A stretch of DNA of 64,000 nucleotides. Source: Lachnotalea sp. AF33-28 (GTDB lineage Bacteria > Bacillota > Clostridia > Lachnospirales > Lachnospiraceae). The position numbers and the translations under genes were made by a program. Below, one piece after another: positions 25,979 to 32,950 of the stretch. The notes below the pieces were generated by a model. It was not told where the DNA came from. It did not search any database and was given only the letters and a program-made list of their open reading frames with translations. Where the stretch lies: assembly GCF_003477885.1 (NCBI RefSeq), contig NZ_QUEE01000015.1, positions 1 to 64,000 of the forward strand. The letters are read 5' to 3'. Position 1 is the first letter of the stretch. The number at the start of each line of letters is the position of its first letter.

Positions 25979-26026
25979 TGTCACCAGCCGAGACTGATGA
26001 CCTGCGCACACTTTTCATGTGCGTCC
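25979..26026 (-). repeat. Two-hairpin leader element, copy 2 (tadZ-proximal)
   Basis: Minus strand: CGCACA/TGTGCG hairpin, then GTCATCAGTC/GGCTGGTGAC. Compared with the 49324 copy the stem bases change in pairs (CAACC/GGTTG to CAGTC/GGCTG). It ends a few bases before the tadZ ribosome site. Confidence 0.8.
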
Positions 26027-26033
26027 TCTTTCA

Positions 26034-26081
26034 TGCCGCCAGCCAAAAGCTGATGACCTGCGCATTCATCCGTATGCTTCC
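26034..26081 (-). repeat. Two-hairpin leader element, copy 3 (tandem with copy 2)
   Basis: A more diverged copy, eight bases upstream of copy 2 in the transcript sense. It keeps the central AGGTCATCAGC and a CAGC/GCTG stem. Tandem arrangement is unique in this window. Confidence 0.7.
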
Positions 26082-26103
26082 ACATTGCCGATGAATTTAT
26101 GTT

Positions 26104-26133
26104 ATTATATATGGGATAATTGCCTGATCAGGC
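26104..26133 (-). promoter_or_regulatory. Probable Tad operon promoter with palindrome
   Basis: Minus-strand TATAAT (26104-26109) has only CCTGAT at the -35 position. That position is covered by the perfect 12-bp palindrome GCCTGATCAGGC (26122-26133). A poor -35 overlapped by a dyad suggests control by an activator or repressor. The stretch 26134-26487 shows nothing else recognisable except a possible plus-strand promoter (TTGCTA, 16 bp, TATAGA) before the DUF2508 gene. Confidence 0.45.
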
Positions 26134-26487
26134 CATGACTGCCCCCGACTGCATCAGGTGAATAAAGAAATCAATCACTGCTTTTTCTCATCGGGTGCTG
26201 ATTATTATCTTATAAAACTTCTGCTTTGTCAAGCCGCGGCTATCCGGCGCGCCAGGTGACATTTCATAATTTCAGCCGATGTTTTACCGCACAAGTCACA
26301 ACAGCATGTGCTTACTTAGTACATTTGTCTTTGTTACACAAACAGCACCCTGTCTGACGCCGCTTTTATTCGTTTCGTATACAAAATATTTATTAATAAT
26401 TTTTTGCTATTTCCATCCATAATTGTATAGAATCTTATTTTGGTGACTATAATGATATCAGATAGATAATTTTGGGAGAGATTCTAT

Positions 26488-26712
26488 ATGCTGCTTAAAA
26501 ATCATTCGAAAAAAGAGAAAAAGCCATCCCTGGACGAAAAGAGCCTGCTGCTGTCCGAAATCGAACGTACAAAGTCCATACTGGAATCCTCACAGGTGAA
26601 TTTTTCGGAGGCCTGCGATCCGGCGCTGGTGGACAGTTATATCTATGAAATCAAGGCCGCCCAGCTGAAATACCAGTTTCTGCTGCGCAGGGTAAAGCAG
26701 CTGAACACCTGA
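26488..26712 (+). CDS. DUF2508 (YaaL-like) family protein
   Basis: 74 residues, soluble and helical. The pattern LLLSEIERTKSILESSQVNF, DPALVDSYIYEIKAAQLKYQ and FLLRRVK matches DUF2508, a small Firmicutes family of unknown function; the Bacillus member YaaL lies near recR. GGGAGAG precedes the start. It is divergent from the Tad operon and just upstream of the amylase promoter. Confidence 0.8.
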   Translation: MLLKNHSKKEKKPSLDEKSLLLSEIERTKSILESSQVNFSEACDPALVDSYIYEIKAAQLKYQFLLRRVKQLNT

Positions 26713-26730
26713 CCGTTGGTCATATTTTTA

Positions 26731-26759
26731 TTGACACCCTCCCCCGATGTTGTTATGAT
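26731..26759 (+). promoter_or_regulatory. Amylase-glgB promoter
   Basis: TTGACA (26731-26736), a 17-bp spacer and TATGAT (26754-26759). The -10 element lies inside the left arm of a long inverted repeat. Confidence 0.82.
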
Positions 26760-26799
26760 AAAGGCAGTAACATTGTCTTTACCATAACAACATCAGGGG
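26742..26799. promoter_or_regulatory. Long operator-like inverted repeat over the amylase promoter
   Basis: Arms 26742-26763 and 26777-26799 (core GATGTTGTTATG/CATAACAACATC) are almost perfect inverted repeats separated by 13 bp. The left arm covers the -10 box and the right arm runs up to the ribosome site (GGGGAG) of the amylase gene. Transcription should start between the arms, so the repeat acts as DNA, most simply as a repressor operator. Confidence 0.72.
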
Positions 26800-26808
26800 A
26801 GATTTTTT

Positions 26809-28140
26809 ATGTGCAGATGGTATCAGCAAAGTGTGTTTTATCATATATATCCGCTGGGATTATGCGGGGCTCCAAAGGATAACACCTCTTTGGAAACCGT
26901 TCACAGGTTCAATGAGTTAATCAGCTGGATTCCCTATATTAAAGAGCTGGGATGCAGCGCAGTTTATATCGGTCCGTTGTTTGAATCCTCCACTCACGGT
27001 TATGACACAAGGGATTATCGGTCTGTTGACAGGCGTCTGGGCGATAACGGAGATTTTCGTCAATTTGTATCTCTCTGCCACCAGTCCGGCATACGCGTGG
27101 TGGTGGACGGAGTTTTTAACCACACCGGCAGGGGGTTTTTTGCTTTCCGGGACATTCAGGAGCATAAATGGGATTCCGGATATAAAGACTGGTATCGCGG
27201 GATCCGTTTTGACTGTGCAAGCCCTATGGGTGATCCTTTCACTTATGAGGCATGGCAGGGTCATTATGTTCTGCCGGTCCTCAACCTTAAAAATCCCGAA
27301 GTGGTCCGCTATCTGCTGGATACGGTATCTTACTGGATCAGGGAATTCGATATTGACGGGATACGCTTAGACTGTGCAAATGTACTGGACTTCGACTTTA
27401 TGAAGTCGCTTCGTTTACACTGTGACTCCGTCAGGGAGGATTTCTGGCTGATGGGGGAAGTGATCCACGGCATTTATTCTAACTGGGCCAACCCGCAGAT
27501 GCTGCATTCCGTCACGAATTATGAACTTCACAAAGGGCTGTACAGCGGACACAACGACTATAACTGTTTTGAGATTGCCCATACCATCCGCCGGCAGGTG
27601 AATGAAACCAGCCGCGGTCTGGATCTTTACACCTTTCTGGATAACCATGATGAGGACCGGATCATGAGCAAACTTAAAAACAGGCACCACATTTACACAG
27701 CTTATACCATGCTGTTCACTTTACCCGGAATTCCGTCGGTTTATTACGGATCGGAATGGGGGATGGAAGGGATGCGAAGCAGCACCAGCGATGACTCGCT
27801 GCGTCCGGCGCTGACATCCGGGCAGGCGCAGAAATCCCGCAGTGAACTGACGGATTATATACGGAAGCTCGCGGCAATCCACCGTGAGGAAACTGCGTTT
27901 CACGGTGGAAATTACAGGGAACTGCTGCTCACCAACCGGCAGTATGCCTATGAACGGGCCAGAAATGACAGCCGGGTTGTTACCGCGGTCAATATCGATG
28001 AAGCGCCGGCAGATATCTTCGTTCCGCTGTCCGGTGAGGCACAGCCTATGGATCTGCTGACGGGCCAGACTGTTCCGGTGGAAAACGGAAAACTCAAACT
28101 CCACATGGAGCCTTATCAGAGTTTTATTATAAAATTATAG
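26809..28140 (+). CDS. Alpha-amylase family (GH13) glycoside hydrolase
   Basis: 443 residues without a signal peptide, so intracellular. All GH13 regions are present: VVVDGVFNHTG (97-107), GIRLDCANVL with nucleophile D188, LMGEVIHGI with acid E217, and FLDNHDEDRI with D281. Length and lack of extra domains suggest a maltodextrin-cleaving amylase or neopullulanase-like enzyme; exact specificity is not evident. It is first in an operon with glgB (14-bp gap), so it probably works on glycogen or imported maltodextrins. Confidence 0.9.
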   Translation: MCRWYQQSVFYHIYPLGLCGAPKDNTSLETVHRFNELISWIPYIKELGCSAVYIGPLFESSTHGYDTRDYRSVDRRLGDNGDFRQFVSLCHQSGIRVVVDGVFNHTGRGFFAFRDIQEHKWDSGYKDWYRGIRFDCASPMGDPFTYEAWQGHYVLPVLNLKNPEVVRYLLDTVSYWIREFDIDGIRLDCANVLDFDFMKSLRLHCDSVREDFWLMGEVIHGIYSNWANPQMLHSVTNYELHKGLYSGHNDYNCFEIAHTIRRQVNETSRGLDLYTFLDNHDEDRIMSKLKNRHHIYTAYTMLFTLPGIPSVYYGSEWGMEGMRSSTSDDSLRPALTSGQAQKSRSELTDYIRKLAAIHREETAFHGGNYRELLLTNRQYAYERARNDSRVVTAVNIDEAPADIFVPLSGEAQPMDLLTGQTVPVENGKLKLHMEPYQSFIIKL

Positions 28141-28154
28141 CGGGGAGAATTCTT

Positions 28155-30053
28155 ATGGGAAAAAACACAGGTTTTTTTTCGGATCTGGACTGTTATCTGT
28201 TCGGAGAGGGGACGCATTACGAAATATATGAAAAGCTGGGCGCTCATCCTAAAGAACTTGACGGAAAAAAGGGGATGTATTTTTCCGTCTGGGCTCCCCA
28301 TGCTGCGGCGGTACATGTGGTAGGCGATTACAATCATTGGGACACCGATGCATCGCCGATGGTCTCTGTGCAGGAGTCCGGCGTATTTGAGACTTTTCTT
28401 CCGGATTTTCCGTTAGGTGGGATGTATAAATACGCTATCACAACACAGGATGGGAAATTGCTTTACAAGGCAGATCCTTATGCTTTTCATGCAGAATACC
28501 GCCCCGGAACAGCCTCCATTACTGCGGATCTGTCAGGATTTAAATGGAGCGACGATAAATGGATGGAAAAGAGGCTGCGTGAAAACCGTCAGGAATCTCC
28601 GATGTCCATTTACGAAGTGCATCTCGGTTCCTGGAAACGCCATCTCAACGCGGAGAATGAGAATGCTTACTATAACTACAGGGAAGCTGCCAAAGAGCTG
28701 GCTGTCTATGTAAAAAATATGGGCTACACCCATGTGGAACTGATCGGTATCGCCGAGCACCCCTTTGACGGATCCTGGGGGTATCAGGTAACCGGCTATT
28801 ATGCGCCTACCTCACGCTACGGCACCCCTGACGATTTCATGTATTTTGTAAATCACCTGCACAAAAATGGTATAGGGGTCATACTGGACTGGGTTCCTGC
28901 CCATTTTCCGAGAGACGCTCACGGTCTGGCCGATTTCGACGGAACTCCCACCTATGAATATGCCGATCCCCGCAAGGGAGAGCATCCGGACTGGGGAACT
29001 AAAATATTTGACTATGGCAAGCATGAGGTATCCAACTTTCTGATCGCAAACGCTTTGTATTGGGCGGACAAGTACCATATCGACGGGCTGCGTGTCGACG
29101 CCGTTGCCTCCATGCTGTATCTCGACTATGGCAAAGAGGCGGGGCAGTGGGTCCCCAACAAATTCGGCGGCCATGAAAATCTGGAGGCCATTGAATTTTT
29201 CCGCCATTTAAACAGTGTTATGAAACGCCGTTCTCCCGGTGTCATGGTTATCGCCGAGGAATCCACCGCATGGCCGAAGGTCACCGACGCACCGGAAGAC
29301 GGCGGTCTTGGCTTCACTTTTAAATGGAATATGGGCTGGATGCACGATTTCCTGGAGTATATGAAGCTGGATCCGCTTTTCCGCAAGGGGCACCACCATC
29401 AAATGACTTTTGGCCTCACCTATTTCACCAGCGAGAACTTTGTTCTGGTACTGTCACATGATGAGGTTGTCCATCTAAAACGCTCCATGCTGGGTAAGAT
29501 GCCCGGAGAATATGATGAGAAATTCGCCTGTCTGAAAGCAGGATACACCTTTATGATCGGCCATCCCGGCAAAAAACTGCTGTTTATGGGACAGGATTTC
29601 GGTCAGTGGAAAGAGTGGAACGAGGAAACAGAACTGGAATGGTATCTGATCAAGGAGGAGAAAAATGCGGATCTCCAAAAATATGTGAGGGGCCTGCTGC
29701 ATCTGTACAGGAAGTACTCTGCCTGCTATGTGATGGACAGTGACTGGAACGGTTTTGAATGGATGAACTGCAATGACTCGGAACGGAGCATATTCAGTTT
29801 TATCCGCAAGAGTAAAAACGGGAAAAACAATCTCCTGTTTATCTGCAATTTCACTCCGGTTGCCCGCCCCAATTACCGTGTGGGTGTTCCCAGGAGGGGG
29901 AAATACACACTTCTGCTGGATGAAACCCGGGGGCTGCATGAGAAAAGTGATCCTAAGGATGTGTATACCGCCCAAAAGAGGGATTGTGACGGAAAACAGT
30001 ATTCCATCGCTTATCCTCTGCCTGGATATGGGACCGCCGTATTTAAATTCTGA
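28155..30053 (+). CDS. glgB: 1,4-alpha-glucan branching enzyme
   Basis: 632 residues. It makes the alpha-1,6 branches of glycogen. An N-terminal CBM48 region (GKKGMYFSVWAPHAAAVHVV, VGDYNHWD) is followed by the GH13 barrel with GVILDWVPAHFP, DGLRVDAVASMLY (nucleophile Asp), VIAEESTAWP (acid Glu) and LSHDEVVH, all typical of GlgB. It follows the amylase gene with GGGGAG as ribosome site. No other glg genes are in the window. Confidence 0.96.
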   Translation: MGKNTGFFSDLDCYLFGEGTHYEIYEKLGAHPKELDGKKGMYFSVWAPHAAAVHVVGDYNHWDTDASPMVSVQESGVFETFLPDFPLGGMYKYAITTQDGKLLYKADPYAFHAEYRPGTASITADLSGFKWSDDKWMEKRLRENRQESPMSIYEVHLGSWKRHLNAENENAYYNYREAAKELAVYVKNMGYTHVELIGIAEHPFDGSWGYQVTGYYAPTSRYGTPDDFMYFVNHLHKNGIGVILDWVPAHFPRDAHGLADFDGTPTYEYADPRKGEHPDWGTKIFDYGKHEVSNFLIANALYWADKYHIDGLRVDAVASMLYLDYGKEAGQWVPNKFGGHENLEAIEFFRHLNSVMKRRSPGVMVIAEESTAWPKVTDAPEDGGLGFTFKWNMGWMHDFLEYMKLDPLFRKGHHHQMTFGLTYFTSENFVLVLSHDEVVHLKRSMLGKMPGEYDEKFACLKAGYTFMIGHPGKKLLFMGQDFGQWKEWNEETELEWYLIKEEKNADLQKYVRGLLHLYRKYSACYVMDSDWNGFEWMNCNDSERSIFSFIRKSKNGKNNLLFICNFTPVARPNYRVGVPRRGKYTLLLDETRGLHEKSDPKDVYTAQKRDCDGKQYSIAYPLPGYGTAVFKF

Positions 30054-30073
30054 CAGAACCTATTATGAAATGT

Positions 30074-30126
30074 TAAAAGCAGGTGCATAAACTGATGACG
30101 GATCAGTCACGCACCTGCTTTTCTTT
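30074..30126 (+). terminator. Terminator after glgB
   Basis: AAAGCAGGTGC / GCACCTGCTTT stem of 11 bp followed by TTCTTTT, with an inner ACTGAT/ATCAGT stem. It ends the amylase-glgB operon before the convergent MarR gene. Confidence 0.88.
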
Positions 30127-30147
30127 TATTGTAATAAACGGTATTCA

Positions 30148-30600
30148 TTACGGTGTTTCTTCTATGGGATAGCCGCGGAAAAATACCCGCAGATTTGTCA
30201 ATGCTTTGACAAGAACCTGGGTTTCCTCCTGGCTTAAGTCCTTTGTCATCGCATCAATCATTTTTTTATGGAATTCCTCATGGTGTCTGTATGCTTTTCG
30301 TCCTTTTTCTGTGAGGGAAATATATACCACCCTCCGGTCCTTTTCACTTCGGTTTCTGACAACATAGCCCTTTTTTACCAGGCTGTTCATAGATATGGTC
30401 AGCGTTCCTACCGTAACGGACAGCGCCCTGGCTATCGTCGACATATTTTTCATCGTACTGATTCCAATCGCTTCGATCACATGCATATCGTTATTCGTTA
30501 TGTCTTTAAACTCTTCTGTGATAATCGCTCTTTCTTCTATGTCCATGATCTCATTGAATAGCCTGACAAGAACATCATTAAAAGTAGCATAGCTGTCCAT
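30148..30600 (-). CDS. MarR family transcriptional regulator
   Basis: 150 residues. MarR proteins are winged-helix dimers that repress nearby promoters. Seen: HVIEAIGISTMKNMSTIA, the recognition helix region LSVTVGTLTISMNSLVKKGY, and the wing RNRSEKDRRVVYISLTEKG. It converges on glgB. Targets are unknown; the long dyad before the amylase gene is one candidate, and MarR genes also often regulate fatty acid synthesis in this group (FabT-like). GGAGGTGACCGCAG precedes the start. Confidence 0.9.
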   Translation of the reverse strand: MDSYATFNDVLVRLFNEIMDIEERAIITEEFKDITNNDMHVIEAIGISTMKNMSTIARALSVTVGTLTISMNSLVKKGYVVRNRSEKDRRVVYISLTEKGRKAYRHHEEFHKKMIDAMTKDLSQEETQVLVKALTNLRVFFRGYPIEETP

Positions 30601-30656
30601 CTGCGGTCACCTCCTATTTGCCGAAATGATTGCGGCGTTATGTGCTGATAGAATAC

Positions 30657-30685
30657 AGTATACATGAAATAGCTGGTTCAGACAA
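30657..30685 (-). promoter_or_regulatory. marR promoter
   Basis: TTGTCT (30680-30685), a 17-bp spacer and TATACT (30657-30662) on the minus strand. The rest of 30686-30847 shows no gene. Confidence 0.6.
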
Positions 30686-30847
30686 GGTTTCTTTGTGCTC
30701 TTTTTTCTTTGCTGGGCTGGGTAAAATTTAGTGTGGAGAGATATGGATTGTGTAGCTTTCGTATGGCAAATATATTTCTGGTGTATAGGCAGCGTATGTG
30801 TAATTTTAGAAATTACATATTGTAATTTGGCGTGATACGCCTGTGAC

Positions 30848-31731
30848 ATTTCAGTCTGCGTTGCCACGAAATAGCGACGATTAATAATATCGTACACCCG
30901 CCACTGCTAGCTAGGTTTCGATCCACGCTACCGCGAGGTAGCGACACTCCCTTGGAAATGCTGTTGCCGTTTGCTATGTGTATTTCAATCCACGCTACCG
31001 CGAGGTAGCGACAATCATCCTCCTTTCTTGTATTTGTACGGTTTTCTATTTCAATCCACGCTACCGCGAGGTAGCGACACATGCCCGGTCATATATGTAG
31101 ATGTGGAACGCAATTTCAATCCACGCTACCGCGAGGTAGCGACACACGCCGGCCGACATTTATATCATCAACCGGGAATTTCAATCCACGCTACCGCGAG
31201 GTAGCGACAGAGGTAGCATGGGAATATGCTTGTAAACTGCATATTTCAATCCACGCTACCGCGAGGTAGCGACTTAAGTTCTTTTGTTTGTTCGTTTCTT
31301 GGTATCATTTCAATCCACGCTACCGCGAGGTAGCGACGACTGCATTGCCTCCAGGATCGCCGCCTGAACATCTATTTCAATCCACGCTACCGCGAGGTAG
31401 CGACCGTTCGGGGGGCGTTTATCGTCTTAATGATGCAGGTATTTCAATCCACGCTACCGCGAGGTAGCGACTGCTTTGGATCAGGTTTTACAGCTTGGTG
31501 CGGATATTTCAATCCACGCTACCGCGAGGTAGCGACTACGGTGATCCATGATGGCGGAATCAGCGTAAACGATTTCAATCCACGCTACCGCGAGGTAGCG
31601 ACGGTATAAAAATGTATAATAATAGCGCATGGCTAGATTTCAATCCACGCTACCGCGAGGTAGCGACCATCCACCGCCCAATCGAGCAACCCGCCAACCG
31701 ATTTCAATCCACGCTACCGCGAGGTAGCGAC
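30848..31731 (-). CRISPR. CRISPR array, 13 clear repeats plus one decayed, type I-C-like
   Basis: Repeat of 31 bp, in the transcribed (minus) sense GTCGCTACCTCGCGGTAGCG then TGGATTGAAAT, forming a CGCTACC/GGTAGCG hairpin. Repeats start at 30915, 30982, 31048, 31113, 31178, 31243, 31307, 31374, 31441, 31506, 31572, 31637 and 31701; twelve are identical and the one at 30915 has two changes. A further decayed repeat is at 30848-30878 with 23 of 31 matches. Spacers are 33-36 bp. Decay at the low-coordinate end and an AT-rich leader at the other end place transcription on the minus strand. The 3' tail TGGATTGAAAT matches type I-C repeats. Confidence 0.98.
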
Positions 31732-32067
31732 TGCAAAAATTCGCAATATTACACACATCATTTTCGCCCAATCCATAATTCAAACATACAATTATCCAGT
31801 TTCAACAAATAAATCCGACTTTTCCAAGTCAACTGCCCACCCCACACAAACTATTTTGGTGCGAACCTCCCGGCAATTTTATGTTCACTTAAGGTTCGCA
31901 CCAAACGCCATACAAAATTTCTATCAACTTTTTATGTCCACAACCCAATCACACTTTCTGCAATCTATCCTTATATTACTGCAAAATTAAGTAAATATCA
32001 ACAATTATTAGTAATTTTGCTGTAAATTTTCACTATAATACACCTTAAATGCATCCACCCCCTGGAT
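31732..32067 (-). promoter_or_regulatory. CRISPR leader with 14-bp inverted repeat
   Basis: AT-rich non-coding stretch between cas6 and the newest-end repeat, expected to carry the array promoter and integration signals. It contains a perfect inverted repeat TTTGGTGCGAACCT (31855-31868) and AGGTTCGCACCAAA (31892-31905). The arms lie 124 and 161 bp from the first repeat. No ORF is evident. Confidence 0.7.
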
Positions 32068-32949
32068 TCAACAAAATATCACATCGATTTTCCCATATCC
32101 CAGCGTAACATTTCTGCCAATATGCAGCACCTCTGCCGCGTTCAGCCAGGGAATAAATGGGACCAGATCACCTTCAAAGGTCATAGCGCCCATCAGGCCG
32201 CTCCAGTCCATTTTTTCTTCGTGGCGGCTGGAATACCGGTCGATTTTACACAGATATAACCCGGAAGATGTCCGCTGCACTTTTAAGGTCAGCTCCTGCA
32301 GCCGCTGAATCTCTTCCTGATTCACAAATCCGCCGTATCTGGCGGTCAGTTCCGACATCCTGCGCGTGATGTTGCGTATGATCGCAGGGAAATCCAAATC
32401 CATGACCAGCGCGCCTTTCCGCCGTATGCGGAGCGGAGTTCGCAGCGCTATAGAACAATGGCTGCATTCAGGCAAAGTCTCATCTTCCGTCAGTGTCTCC
32501 GGCTGCGCTCTCTCCGGCAGACTCATCTGCCCTTTCTTCCATATATCTGTCATCTGCTTTCCCTGCATAATTTCAGTCAGCACGAACTTCTTTCGCTCAG
32601 CGCCCAGACCGAAGGTTCCGCCCTCAATCAACGCCCGTATCAGTTCGCCGGAATACTTCATCGCCTCCCCGATCAGTATGATCTGGAAGCAGAGTTCATC
32701 TCCCGGTTTATACTGTCCGTGAAAGCCAGGAGGATCTATGATATAGGGATTTACAATATCCTGGGCGGCGCCTCCCAGGCGCCGGTTCTCATAGATGTAC
32801 TGATAAGCCTGTCTGTGAGAGAGCAGCGTCCATCCCAGCACGCCGTGCAGCGCAGAGCCGAGATATTGTGGCAGGCTGGCAGCCTCACAGCATTCCAGCC
32901 GGAGGCGCAGCGGCAGATACGGTATTGAAAAGTGCATGTTTCTGTCCAT
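32068..32949 (-). CDS. cas6: Cas6-family CRISPR RNA endonuclease
   Basis: 293 residues. Cas6 enzymes cut CRISPR transcripts within the repeat. The C-terminal half matches the Cas6 RAMP pattern: WSGLMGAMTFEGDL, FIPWLNAAEVLHIGRNVT, LGYGKIDV, the last being the Gly-rich loop. The N-terminal half has the ferredoxin-like LPLRLRLECC strand and GTFGLGAERKKF. A catalytic residue cannot be named with safety. It starts one base after the recQ stop codon, so it is coupled to recQ. No cas1, cas2, cas3 or effector gene is in the window. Its repeat neighbour looks like the Cas5d-processed type, so partner assignment is open. Confidence 0.85.
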   Translation of the reverse strand: MDRNMHFSIPYLPLRLRLECCEAASLPQYLGSALHGVLGWTLLSHRQAYQYIYENRRLGGAAQDIVNPYIIDPPGFHGQYKPGDELCFQIILIGEAMKYSGELIRALIEGGTFGLGAERKKFVLTEIMQGKQMTDIWKKGQMSLPERAQPETLTEDETLPECSHCSIALRTPLRIRRKGALVMDLDFPAIIRNITRRMSELTARYGGFVNQEEIQRLQELTLKVQRTSSGLYLCKIDRYSSRHEEKMDWSGLMGAMTFEGDLVPFIPWLNAAEVLHIGRNVTLGYGKIDVIFC

Positions 32950-32950
32950 T

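Noticed and set aside
30971..31812. Short frames with FQSTLPRGSD or FNPRYREVAT repeats
   Set aside because: These are translations of the CRISPR repeats.
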